Assembly: GCF_036010325.1 (NCBI RefSeq)
Contig: NZ_CP108549.1
Span: 6,324,001 to 6,388,000, forward strand
From: Streptomyces sp. NBC_01210
Lineage (GTDB): Bacteria; Actinomycetota; Actinomycetes; Streptomycetales; Streptomycetaceae
Direction of reading: 5' to 3'
DNA length: 64,000 nucleotides
Under the pieces are notes generated by a model. That model was not told the origin of the DNA, made no database searches, and saw only the letters and a list, made by a program, of their open reading frames with translations. The first letter of the stretch is position 1; the number at the start of each line of letters is the position of its first letter. A program made the position numbers and the translations under genes. Below, in pieces: positions 24,863-33,447 of the stretch.

Positions 24863-25087
24863 TCAGCCGAGTGCCCGCGCCGTCGGAGTCCCCGGCGCTT
24901 GATGTCCTCCACTGGCCACCATCCGTACCTCTCCTCGGTCGCTGATCTCGGCGCGCACGATCCCCGTCTCGTCCTCGTAGATCGGGTATCCGCCCGCTCC
25001 CGCTCTCTCGGTGCGCCGGACGATCACAACGTCGTCCTCCACGGCGGACGCCTGAAATATCAGCTCGTACCTTTCCGGGTACTCCAT
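24863..25087 (-). CDS. Small DUF6296-like protein
   Basis: 74 aa from ATG 25085-25087, with GGGAGG upstream. The pattern MEYPERYELIFQ, VVIVRRTERAG, PIYEDETGIVRAEISDRGEVRM resembles the Streptomyces-specific DUF6296 family as I remember it, with no known function. No signal peptide or membrane segment. Confidence 0.6.
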   Translation of the reverse strand: MEYPERYELIFQASAVEDDVVIVRRTERAGAGGYPIYEDETGIVRAEISDRGEVRMVASGGHQAPGTPTARALG

Positions 25088-25627
25088 AGGGCCTCCCGAC
25101 AAGGCTCGGCAGGGGCCTGGAGCGTCGCTCCACGTCTCGCCGCTGCACCTGATCCCCTCCATGGTCGCCCACGCCCGCCCACCGCGCCTCAGGAGCGGCC
25201 CGGACCAGCCCGGACCAGCCCGGACCAGCCCGGATCCCGCGACTGCCGCACCCAGCGAGGCTGCCCGCGACACCGGCGGGCGCCGCGCCCCGCGGCAGTA
25301 CCGGCGTGCGGCACTACTGGCGCGGTGATGGATTGCGGTCTTCGGGAACTCCGCTGCTCATGGAACACCCGCCGTTGAGCCGTCGAAACAGCCAGCAGTA
25401 CTCGGGTCGGTAAGCAGCGGAAAGAAATGCGGTCGGGATCATCCTCCTAAAAACTGATGACAGTTGTGGCCGGAGCCGGGTGGTCAATCCGGGCCGATTT
25501 GCACACCACCTTCGCGGGCACGCCGGGTTGGCGTGGGAACGGTGCGTGTCGGCGTAACCGATCCAAAGGCGCCTGGATACGCTCCGTTTCGCATCATCCA
25601 CTGCCACCCACCCACATCGAGGCTCGA
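25088..25627. other. Intergenic stretch without a supported gene; decamer repeat
   Basis: About 540 bp without a coding frame I can support. At 25201-25234 there are 3.4 exact tandem copies of the decamer CGGACCAGCC. Bases from about 25380 onward are visibly less GC rich than the neighbourhood (AAAGAAATGC, CCTAAAAACTGATGACAG). This marks the left edge of the mixed region that runs to the tRNA-Arg gene. Confidence 0.55.
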
Positions 25628-26347
25628 ATGTCCATCAGAGATTGGCCGGGAAAGCTGAGTGAAGTCACAAAGAGCAGGAGGCGCATGGCCAGGGCGGCGA
25701 CGATTGCACTCGCAGTCACCGCGTCCTGCTCAGGGCTGGTCTGGACAGCTGTCTCCCTGACGGGCCAGGGTGCCGACGCGAAGTCGCCGGCGGCGGCCCC
25801 ATGTTCCTACACGCCAACCGGCGGCAAAAAGTCCGTGGGTATCCCCGCTTTCGACGCCAAAACGGCGGCCCGGCCGTACGAGGCCAAACTGGCCACCAAC
25901 ATGGGAACCGTCACCCTCGAGGCCCTGACCGGCAATGCGCCCTGCGCCACCAACTCGTTCTCCTTCCTTGCCAGGAAGGGGTACTTCGACGGCAGTAAGT
26001 GCCACCGCGTAACCACCCAAGGGATTTTCGTATTGGAATGCGGGGACCCCGCAGGAGAAGGCAAGGCTGATCCAGGGTACTTCTTCCGGGACGAGAATCT
26101 GGACGGAGCCAAATATTCGGCCGGCACCGTGGCGATGTCCAAGGCGGTTCCTGGCAGGAATGGCAGCCAGTTCTTCATCACCTACGCCGATCCCGCATAC
26201 CACATGCAGCCCGCTTGGACTCCGTTCGCGAGAGTCGTCGATGGGTTGGACGTATTGAAGAAAATCGCCGAGAACGGGACGCGGGACGGATCCACCGATG
26301 GCGCGCCCAAGGAGGCCGTCATCATTGAGTCGGTCAGGGTGCGGTAG
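25628..26347 (+). CDS. Secreted cyclophilin-type peptidyl-prolyl isomerase
   Basis: 239 aa from ATG 25628 (GAGG upstream); an ATG at 25685 after AGGAGG is an equally good start and gives a shorter n-region. A basic n-region, a hydrophobic core near residues 23-45 and an Ala-rich stretch indicate export or a membrane anchor. The cyclophilin domain follows: YEAKLATNMGTVTLEAL, FDGSKCHRVTTQGIFVLECGDP (here only in part), NGSQFFITYADP and FARVVDGLDVLKKI. It catalyses cis-trans proline isomerisation in proteins outside the membrane. It is bounded by a terminator at 26390 shared with the convergent DUF2079 gene. Confidence 0.88.
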   Translation: MSIRDWPGKLSEVTKSRRRMARAATIALAVTASCSGLVWTAVSLTGQGADAKSPAAAPCSYTPTGGKKSVGIPAFDAKTAARPYEAKLATNMGTVTLEALTGNAPCATNSFSFLARKGYFDGSKCHRVTTQGIFVLECGDPAGEGKADPGYFFRDENLDGAKYSAGTVAMSKAVPGRNGSQFFITYADPAYHMQPAWTPFARVVDGLDVLKKIAENGTRDGSTDGAPKEAVIIESVRVR

Positions 26348-26389
26348 TCAGCGATCAAAAGCCCGCGTGAGAGCAGTGGGTGAAGTCCG

Positions 26390-26423
26390 GTGGGGTGCCG
26401 GCCGAGTCCGACCGGCGCCCCAC
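26390..26423. terminator. Bidirectional terminator-like hairpin
   Basis: GTGGGGTGCCGG pairs with CCGGCGCCCCAC (12 bp, one G-T) around a 10-nt loop, midway between the convergent stops at 26347 and 26444. No T run, as often in high-GC actinobacteria. Confidence 0.65.
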
Positions 26424-26443
26424 TGACCGCCTTTGATGTCTGA

Positions 26444-27913
26444 CTAGCTCGTGCGGTTGAGCAGTACGAAGCCATTTTGGTCACCCACGGTGCGATATCC
26501 CTGAGCGCGGGCTCTGTCCAGGGACATTTTCTCCTCGATGACATTCAGCGGCCATCGCTTATCCCGCGGCACCCAGGTGTCTACGATGATCCACTGAGGA
26601 TTGGGGCGGCTGTCGCGCCAACCGTAGAGGCTGACGCTCGTACGGTTGGTGAGCTGGGGTACCAGTTGGTTGGATGCCTGGACCGTGGCGCCGTCGGGGA
26701 TTTGGTCCATCAGTCTGTGGGCCACAGCGACGCGGGGATCTGTTCGCCAGGTTGCCGGCTGGACCAGCTGCCACAACGGAAACTGCGGAAGAATCAAGAG
26801 GCTGATCGCTGCAGAGCCCGCGAGGTAACGGCGCAGACTGCTTGCACTTGAGCGCCGTCGGATCAGGGCGTCGAGGAAAGCTGCGAAGACGATCGGCATC
26901 AGCACCAGCGAATAGTGGTAGCCGGTTCCCCAGTGAAATGTGTTGCCTGAGGCGAAGCGCCACAGCAGCGTCGGCAGTGCAATCCACAGCAGCGGGGATC
27001 GCAAGGCCAGGAACAGGGTTGGGGCCAGCAGGAGCACGAAAGTCGAAATCTTGGTCGCGGGGGTGATGAGGCCGATCGTGTTTTTGTACAGCAGATCCGT
27101 CAGCCCGCCTTCACTGCCTCCCGGGCTGTCCAGCCAGTACCAATAGGCAAATGACCCACTCGGATTGGCGGCCGGCAGAAACACCAGCAGCGCCAGCAGC
27201 GAGCCGGCCAGACCGGCTGCAGCAGTGATGATCCCGAGCTTGCGGTCGCCGCGCCAAGCAATGACGAGACCGATCACGGCCACCGTCAGCCCGAGGTCCT
27301 CCTTCACCAGCAGCAAGGGCAGAGCCCAATACGCCGCGGCGCGCAGTCGGTCACTCCCGAGAGCGGTCAGTGAAAACGCGAGGAGGGGAACGGCGAAGGC
27401 CACTTCATGGAAGTCAAAGCCGACCCCACTTGCGAGCCCCCAGGAGATGCCGTAGCAGATGCCGATAACCGCGGCGGCCGTGGAGCCCAGCTCTCGGCGT
27501 GCCCAGACAGCCAGAGGCACAACACTGGCGGCGATCAGTGCCGCCTGCACCACAAGCAAGGCGTTCGGCGATCGCCACAGCCAGTAGAGAGGTGCCACAA
27601 GAGCCAGAATGGGAGAGAAGTGATCCCCCAGGACGGGAAAGTCCGGTGCCTTCAGCTCGGAGACGGGTAGGTGCCCATCCGCGTAGGAGCGGACGACCTG
27701 TTCAAAGATTCCCAGGTCGTAACTGTTGGAAAGCATCCGTTGATGGATACGCAGGGACAATGCCATGTACGCGAAGAACAGCGCCCCCGCCAGAACCCAG
27801 ATCCACCATTCGACTTGGGAGTGACTTCTGCGAGACGGCTTCGCTTCCGCCTGATTGTCGAAATCTGATTGTTGCGGTGGGCGCGTGGCGGTGCCGGCGG
27901 GGGGTGCTTGCAT
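26444..27913 (-). CDS. DUF2079 multi-pass membrane protein, copy 1
   Basis: 489 aa from ATG 27911-27913. Roughly ten hydrophobic segments; the N-terminal cytosolic 45 residues precede the first, WWIWVLAGALFFAYMALSL. DUF2079 marks include NSYDLGIFEQVVRSYADG, GDHFSPILALVAPLYW, FDFHEVAFAVPLLAF and WGTGYHYSLVLMPIVFAAF. The family resembles GT-C glycosyltransferase-type membrane proteins, but function is unproven. It is clearly paralogous to 29026..30492 on the opposite strand. Codon use looks slightly less GC biased than core genes. Confidence 0.85.
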   Translation of the reverse strand: MQAPPAGTATRPPQQSDFDNQAEAKPSRRSHSQVEWWIWVLAGALFFAYMALSLRIHQRMLSNSYDLGIFEQVVRSYADGHLPVSELKAPDFPVLGDHFSPILALVAPLYWLWRSPNALLVVQAALIAASVVPLAVWARRELGSTAAAVIGICYGISWGLASGVGFDFHEVAFAVPLLAFSLTALGSDRLRAAAYWALPLLLVKEDLGLTVAVIGLVIAWRGDRKLGIITAAAGLAGSLLALLVFLPAANPSGSFAYWYWLDSPGGSEGGLTDLLYKNTIGLITPATKISTFVLLLAPTLFLALRSPLLWIALPTLLWRFASGNTFHWGTGYHYSLVLMPIVFAAFLDALIRRRSSASSLRRYLAGSAAISLLILPQFPLWQLVQPATWRTDPRVAVAHRLMDQIPDGATVQASNQLVPQLTNRTSVSLYGWRDSRPNPQWIIVDTWVPRDKRWPLNVIEEKMSLDRARAQGYRTVGDQNGFVLLNRTS

Positions 27914-29025
27914 GACCGTGCCTTCCAAAAGCTGAGGCTGAGGACCCTCAAGATGCCAGCAACCTCGAATACTTGACTCCGAGTTACCTCCTGTGTGGTC
28001 AGAATCCTCCGAATGGCCGCACCCCTGGCGCGGACGCCATCGAACCGAAGAGGCCATCTCATTTGCCACTCAACGAGCATTCGGTTGACGGCCGCTCCCA
28101 TGCGTGTGCCGCTTCCATGCGCGCGCCGTTCTCAGGCGTGCGCCGTCAAGTCCCCCACGCCACCGCTGACAACGGCCGTCACGGGGATGCCGACCCGGTC
28201 GAGCGGACTGGCCGCGACGGTCGCCCGGCGGCCGCTCTCCCGCAGACCGTCCAGATCTCGCCCAGGCATCTCGCCGAGCTGCCTGGGCAGTTCGGCGAGT
28301 GGCACGGCGATCGTGCCCGGAATTCCGCCCTCGGGGCGCTCCGGCCGCCGATCCGCAGCAACTGGATCATCGCCTCGTCGGCCGCGCTCTCGCCCGGCTC
28401 CGGCAGCACCAGCTCCAGACGCGTGCCGAACGGGACGACCTCGCCGACCGGGAGATGGCTGGTGTCACCGAGCGATGCCGTGGTCATGATCTCGATCCGG
28501 TTCATGCCGTCACCCACACGTCCGGGGCCCGGTCTGGAAATGGCCGGATACCGCCCCAGGGAAAATGGGGCAAAAGTATTGACTAGGGCGAAATAGGGAG
28601 GAAACTGATCAATACACCGGACAACCGGAAAGAGCCGCAGCGCCCATGGAGACGTCCAAAGGCCCGTGCGACTCTTGTCCCGGCTCTGGCCAGGCCCCCG
28701 GCAGATTCTGTCGGTGAGGGAGCCAGCAGCGACGACTGAGACTCTCCGCATCGGCAAGGACCGCCGGGGACTGCATGTCCGCACCCGGGTTTCTTGCCAG
28801 GTCAGAGGGGGTCCTCCTGGCGGGGGCCGGCGATTGAATGCGGACGTCACGGGTCGGGACGGTTCGTCCAGGACTACGCCGGGGGAGTCGCTCTCCGCGC
28901 GACGCTGCGTCCGCGCCTTCGGCCGTTTGGGGGATTCTGACAAACGCATGATGCGCTCCGGAGACGGGGGTCGAACCTTGCTGGCATCTTGATGGCCTCA
29001 GCCTCACCTCGCGGAAGGCACGGCC
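27914..29025. other. Spacer between divergent DUF2079 paralogues
   Basis: About 1.1 kb separates the starts of the two DUF2079 genes. Apart from the degenerate fragment at 28129..28505, no frame looks like a real gene. A/T-rich patches near 27860 and 28560-28610 could carry the promoters, but I cannot fix them. Confidence 0.5.
28129..28505 (-). pseudogene. Degenerate gene fragment, family unknown
   Basis: From ATG 28503-28505, with GGGTGA upstream, one frame reads MNRIEIMTTASLGDTSHLPV and continues sensibly to RIGGR. Beyond that the plausible continuation (PGTIAVPLAELPRQLGEMPG, VSGGVGDLTAHA) lies in another frame. This suggests a small gene broken by a frameshift. The family is not recognised; the second half has a rhodanese-like cadence only. 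Confidence 0.3.
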
Positions 29026-30492
29026 ATGCAAGCACTTCCCACCGCCACCCTCACGGGGCCGCCGGAGCACGCGGCCGCAGAGGGTGTCGCGGCAGGCGGG
29101 CCAGCCGATAACGATCGTTCCCGCGTCGTGTGGTGGATGTGGGTTCTGACCGGAGCGCTGTTCTCCACGTATCTGCTGCTGTCGCTGCGGCTCCACGAGC
29201 GCCTGCTCAGCAACAGCTTCGACCTGGCCATCTTCGAGCAGGTCGTGCGCTCCTACGCGGCGGGGCACCTGCCCGTCTCCGAGGTGAGGGGGCCCAACTT
29301 CCCTATTCTGGGTGACCACTTCTCGCCCATTCTTGCCCTCATCGCCCCTTTCTACTGGCTATGGGCGTCACCGAAGGTCCTGCTCGCAGTGCAAGCCGCA
29401 TTGATCGCAGTGAGCGTTCTGCCGCTGACACTCTGGGCGCGCCGGGCGCTGGGCTCCGGGGCGGCCGCAGTCATCGGCATCTGCTACGGCGTCTCCTGGG
29501 GTATCGCCAGTGGGGTCGGCTTCGACTTCCACGAGGTGGCCTTCGCCGTGCCCCTCGTCGTGTGCTCGCTGACCGCCCTCGCGAACGACCGGCTGCGGCA
29601 GGCGGCGTACTGGGCCCTGCCGCTGCTGCTGGTGAAGGAAGACCTCGGGCTGACGGTGGCCGTGATCGGAGTCCTCATCGTACGGAGCGGCGATCGCAGG
29701 CTCGGCATCACCACCGCCGCGATCGGTCTGGGCGGAACCCTGCTGGAGGTGCTGGTGATCTTGCCGTCCTTCAACCCCGCGGGCGGCTTCGGCCGACTGG
29801 AATGGCTGGGGGTATCGGGTGGCGGCGGGGGATCGGGGGACCCGCTCTACCAGTACACGATCGGTCTCATCACCCCCGCGACCAAGATCATCACGCTCAC
29901 CCTCCTGCTGGCGCCGACCCTGTGCCTGGCCTTGCGGTCCCCGCTGATGTGGGTCGCGCTGCCGACTCTGCTGTGGCGCTTCGCTTCGAGCTACCCCGAG
30001 CCGTGGGGCACCGGCTACCACTACTCGCTCGTGCTGATGCCGATCGTCTTCGTGGCCTTCATCGATGCTCTGGTCCGGCGGCACTCGAGCAAGGAAAGCG
30101 TGCGTCGGTACGTCGCGGCCTGTGCCGCGATCAGCCTGCTGCTGCTGCCGCAGTTTGCGCTGTGGCGGCTGTTCGAGCCGGCCATGTGGCGGACCGACCC
30201 TCGCATCGCTGTCGCCCACAGGCTGATGGACCAAATCCCTGACGGCGTGACGGTCCAGGTGTCCAACGAGCTGGTACCCCACCTCGCCAACCGTACGAGC
30301 GTCAGCCTCTACGGCTGGCCGGAAAGCCGCCCCAATCCGCAGTGGATCATGGTGGACACTCTGGCGCCACCGTATCGGCTGCAGGTCAATGGACTGCAGA
30401 TGAGGGAGAGCAGCCTGGATGATGTCCGCGGCAGGGGCTACCGCACGGTCGCCGAGCAGGCCGGCTTCGTACTCCTCTGGCGCCAGGGGTAG
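29026..30492 (+). CDS. DUF2079 multi-pass membrane protein, copy 2
   Basis: 488 aa with the same layout as copy 1: polar N-terminus of about 38 residues, then about ten membrane spans, with NSFDLAIFEQVVRSYAAG, GDHFSPILALIAPFYW, FDFHEVAFAVPLVVC and WGTGYHYSLVLMPIVFVAF. Most positions are identical to copy 1 by eye; the copies differ most in the N-terminus, the Gly-rich extracellular loop near 255-275 and the C-terminal 40 residues. Codons are more GC rich than copy 1. It is convergent with the GT2 gene 28 bp away. Role likely in envelope glycan transfer (inference). Confidence 0.85.
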   Translation: MQALPTATLTGPPEHAAAEGVAAGGPADNDRSRVVWWMWVLTGALFSTYLLLSLRLHERLLSNSFDLAIFEQVVRSYAAGHLPVSEVRGPNFPILGDHFSPILALIAPFYWLWASPKVLLAVQAALIAVSVLPLTLWARRALGSGAAAVIGICYGVSWGIASGVGFDFHEVAFAVPLVVCSLTALANDRLRQAAYWALPLLLVKEDLGLTVAVIGVLIVRSGDRRLGITTAAIGLGGTLLEVLVILPSFNPAGGFGRLEWLGVSGGGGGSGDPLYQYTIGLITPATKIITLTLLLAPTLCLALRSPLMWVALPTLLWRFASSYPEPWGTGYHYSLVLMPIVFVAFIDALVRRHSSKESVRRYVAACAAISLLLLPQFALWRLFEPAMWRTDPRIAVAHRLMDQIPDGVTVQVSNELVPHLANRTSVSLYGWPESRPNPQWIMVDTLAPPYRLQVNGLQMRESSLDDVRGRGYRTVAEQAGFVLLWRQG

Positions 30493-30520
30493 TGCTGAGC
30501 ATCCCGCAGGGCGGGCGGGT

Positions 30521-31516
30521 TCATGGCTTGCTCTGTGCTGCTGCGCCGGCGACGGGGAGGATGCGGGTGGGTCGCGGGGGGGCCGACTCGTTTGTCTCGC
30601 GCACTACGTAGTGCGGGCGGCGCTTGGCCTCGTGGTAGATGCGGCCCACGTACTCGCCGATGATGCCGATTACGGCGAGCTGGATGCCGCTGAGCGCGAC
30701 GATGGTGGTAATGAGTGTCGCGTATCCGGGCGTGTCGACACCGTTCACCGCCGCGTTGATGACGATCCAGAACGCGTAGACAAGGGCGGAGAGGAACAGC
30801 CACATACCGGTGTGGATCGCGAGCCGCAGCGGACGGCTGTTGAAGGAGAGCAGACCGTCGATGCCGTAGTCGATGAGCCGTCGGCCACCCCACTTGGACC
30901 GCCCGGCCGCCCGGCGCACATTGCGGTAGGTGAAATTGACCGTGTCGAAGCCGACCCATGAGAAGAGCCCCTTCGAGAAGCGCTTGCTCTCCGGGAGCGA
31001 CAGGACGGCGTCCACGGCGCGCCGCGACAGCAGGCGGAAGTCGCCCGCGCCGTCCACGACCTCGACGTCCATGAAGTGGCGCACGAGGCGGTAGTACGCC
31101 CGACTGACCGCGGTCCGCACGACGCCTTCCCCGGCGCGGTCGCGGCGTGCGACCACCTGGTCGTAGCCACGCCGGTACAGCTCCAGCATGCGGTGCATGA
31201 GCTCTGGGGGGTGCTGCAGATCGGCGTCCATGAGGACGACCACGGCGCCCCGGGACATGTACATGCCGGCGAGCAGCGCGGCCTCTTTGCCGAAGTTCCG
31301 GCTGAAGGAGGTGTAACGCACCTGCGGCGCGGTGGCCGCCAATTCCCTCAGCCGCTCTGCCGTGCCGTCGCCGCTGCCGTCGTCGACGTAGCAGATCTCA
31401 TAGGGCTCACCGACCAGCTCGAGCTCAGCGGTCAAGGCGGCATGAAAGGTTCCGATCACTTCATTCTCGTCGTAGCACGGTACGACGACCGAAATCCCGA
31501 TCTCCGGCATGACCAT
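30521..31516 (-). CDS. Family 2 glycosyltransferase, GtrB/DPM1-like
   Basis: 331 aa; the start is taken at ATG 31514-31516 (Met-Val-Met), with the next Met at 31508-31510 possible. GT-A domain: ISVVVPCYDENEVIG, VDDGSGDGT (D45, D46) and MDADLQHPPE (D97-x-D99). Two C-terminal membrane segments (about 229-255 and 265-290) are typical of polyprenyl-phosphate glycosyltransferases. It would transfer a sugar from a nucleotide donor to undecaprenyl phosphate. The lipid-linked sugar could be the donor for a GT-C-like DUF2079 protein next door; that link is inference. Confidence 0.88.
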   Translation of the reverse strand: MVMPEIGISVVVPCYDENEVIGTFHAALTAELELVGEPYEICYVDDGSGDGTAERLRELAATAPQVRYTSFSRNFGKEAALLAGMYMSRGAVVVLMDADLQHPPELMHRMLELYRRGYDQVVARRDRAGEGVVRTAVSRAYYRLVRHFMDVEVVDGAGDFRLLSRRAVDAVLSLPESKRFSKGLFSWVGFDTVNFTYRNVRRAAGRSKWGGRRLIDYGIDGLLSFNSRPLRLAIHTGMWLFLSALVYAFWIVINAAVNGVDTPGYATLITTIVALSGIQLAVIGIIGEYVGRIYHEAKRRPHYVVRETNESAPPRPTRILPVAGAAAQSKP

Positions 31517-31517
31517 A

Positions 31518-31739
31518 GTGGAACATACCCGGCGGTACCGCACCGCCGTGCATGCTCCCTGCGTGTCGGTGGCGGTGGAAGAACCTTCGGGTCTTGGCAG
31601 CCAGTTGGTTCTGGTCCCGGGCCCGGATGCTCATGGGCAGGCCGCGTGTGAGATCGGTGTTGACCGGCTCGCCGGGGTTCAGCTCGGGCGAGTACGAAGG
31701 CAGGAAGTGCAGCTTCGGCCGATTCGAAGATCTTGTCAT
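31518..31739 (-). pseudogene. IS630-family transposase C-terminal remnant
   Basis: A minus-strand frame reads LHFLPSYSPELNPGEPVNTD, the conserved end of IS630-type transposases, followed by a typical QLAAKTRRFFHRH stretch. The rest of the transposase (catalytic core, N-terminal HTH) and both terminal repeats are missing, and the frame decays after this point. It abuts the GT2 start, showing past insertion and deletion here. Confidence 0.7.
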
Positions 31740-31885
31740 CGTTCCACGACAGGGAGCTCGGCCCGGACCGTCTTCCCGGACGGCGCCCGTGGGTCGACGC
31801 CCCACCGATCGGCGAGCACTTCGATCAGCAGGAGCCCGCGCCCGTACTCCGGACAGTCGACCAGGTGGGCCCCCTGGGGGCGGCC
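31736..31885 (-). pseudogene. RsbW-like anti-sigma / HATPase fragment
   Basis: The frame gives EYGRGLLLIEVLADRWGVDP and APSGKTVRAELPV, the end of the GHKL ATP-binding proteins (RsbW-like) so common in Streptomyces. The N-terminal part with the N-box is missing; upstream sequence in this frame is not convincing. It touches the IS630 remnant, which may have truncated it. Confidence 0.6.
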
Positions 31886-32166
31886 CTTCGGCGGACGGCT
31901 GCGACTTGTCCAAGCGACGTCGTTCCGCATGCCTGGCAACCTGGGTTCATGCCGTATGAGGAGCGAAAGCACGGGGGTCGGTGGTACGCCGTCCAATTCA
32001 CGTACGCAACTCGCCCGCCCTACGACGCCGTGCGCGGACCAGCTCCTGTTACGTGGAACGCACTCGGTCGCTCTACGCCTACAACGAGACCGCATTCGAA
32101 ATATGAAGTCATCTCATTTGTGGGGTGAGTCCCCGTCTTCAACCTCGATCTCGATCCCGTCTGGGT

Positions 32167-32598
32167 TCACCGACCGCCGCTGGTTCCGACATGGAACCTT
32201 GTCAGCGCAAAGACGATCATGAGGTCGAGTGTCATCACGAAGATGGCCCACGCCGGGTAGTACGGAACGAACATGAACTGGGTGATCAGGCTGATCCCTG
32301 CCGCTGCTGCGGCGGCCCCACGACCCCAGCTCTTGTTTGTCAAGACTCCCAGGCCAGCAATGACGAGCGCCACTCCGACCACGAGGTGAATCACGCCCCA
32401 AGCGGTTAGGTCGAACCGGTAGGCGTAGTGGGACGAGGAAGAGAACACGGTGTCCTGTGCGATGCCGGATGCGCCCATAAGAATGCTGAGCGGCCCGCTG
32501 AGCATCAGCATGGCCCCGGCGAACAGGGACGCGCCGTTCATCGTTTCGCTGCCGGGCCCCCCGTGCCCTGGCCCTGCCTTGTTCGGCATCGCTGTCAT
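32167..32598 (-). CDS. Four-helix membrane protein, DUF7144-like
   Basis: 143 aa from ATG 32596-32598, with GGAAGG upstream. Four hydrophobic segments: ASLFAGAMLMLSGPLSILMG, LTAWGVIHLVVGVALVIAGL, AAAAAAGISLITQFMF and WAIFVMTLDLMIVFALT. The arrangement matches the DUF7144 family of actinobacterial membrane proteins, of unknown function. It stands alone among remnants. Confidence 0.7.
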   Translation of the reverse strand: MTAMPNKAGPGHGGPGSETMNGASLFAGAMLMLSGPLSILMGASGIAQDTVFSSSSHYAYRFDLTAWGVIHLVVGVALVIAGLGVLTNKSWGRGAAAAAAGISLITQFMFVPYYPAWAIFVMTLDLMIVFALTRFHVGTSGGR

Positions 32599-33447
32599 GG
32601 CCGTCGCCTTCCTGTACAGCGCGGTCACCGACGCACAATGCCCGCGCGAAGCCGGCCACGCTCCCCTTGACAGGATCACCGCAATCCTTCGGCACCGCGA
32701 CTGCAACCCGTCGTGCGGAGACCGCGGACGCCTACCGCACTGCTCGGTGCTCGGCCCTGGGCTGGAGCACGTCCAAGCGCACCACCCGGCGCCACATCGC
32801 CCGCCGCATCGCCAACGCGCCCGCCGGGACCACACTCGACGAGCTCGTCACCGTACTGGGTCCCGCTGGGCCATCGAGGAATGCCGGAACTGGCGCGCCC
32901 TCGAGCTGGTGGACCGTCTCGGGGCGAGCGTGACCCCGACGGACCGACCGGTGATCCTGTGCAAGGAGGAGGACCGTGCCCACCTTCCCGTGGAGCACGG
33001 CAAGGCGCCGTCGCCGTCGGCATGACCGGGCGGGTCACTGAGAGCTTCGTCAACGGTCGACCGGCATCTCGCCGACGGAAGGGGGCGCGGCCTTCTTCAC
33101 GTCCAGAAAGATCGCGACGCTTCTGCAGAAGGACGGCGACACGGCATAAGCACTGAAACGCCCGCCCAGCGAGCGGCCGGGTCCGCCGACCGCTCGCAGC
33201 GCCACAGTCGGCCCTGTGACATGTGGCATCGATGGCGTACGTGGCCAGCGCAAGTGGGACGCAAACCCCCACAAATGGAGGATTGCGGATGCAGGGCCCG
33301 GCGATCATAATCCGCGTGCCAGGTTCGAGTCCCTCCTCCGGCATCGGGAAGTGGCTCCGGGGACCACGAAAGTGCAACCGCCCGCCCCAACGCCCTGACC
33401 AAGGAAAAGAGCTGACTAGGGTGCTGAGCAGTGGTGGGTACTCGGCC
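32599..33447. other. Non-coding or decayed stretch
   Basis: About 850 bp without a convincing gene. Short plus-strand frames contain fragments such as TTRRHIARRIANAPAGTTLDELVTVLG (described here only in part: RRHIARRIANAPAG) and WAIEECRNWRALELVDRLG in different frames, which may be debris of one broken gene, but I cannot name it. The tRNA-like scar at 33276..33343 lies near the right end. Confidence 0.4.
33276..33343 (+). other. tRNA-like scar
   Basis: TGGAGGA (33276-33282) and TCCTCCG (33334-33340) can pair as a 7-bp acceptor-like stem (one wobble). Between them are ATCATAATCCGCG, like the anticodon arm of elongator tRNA-Met, and GGTTCGAGTCC (33322-33332), like a T-arm, followed by GCA. The T-stem and anticodon stem do not close properly, so this is not a working tRNA; it could be the relic of an attachment site or of a decayed tRNA gene. 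Confidence 0.35.

Noticed and set aside
25201..25234. CRISPR or att-like direct repeats
   Set aside because: Pure tandem decamers without spacers or partner sites.
25314..25607. Minus-strand 97-codon frame in the gap before the cyclophilin
   Set aside because: Arg/Pro-rich without motif or ribosome site.
31942..32126. Short plus-strand ORF beginning MPYEERKHGG
   Set aside because: No ribosome site or family, overlapping the debris zone; not supportable.
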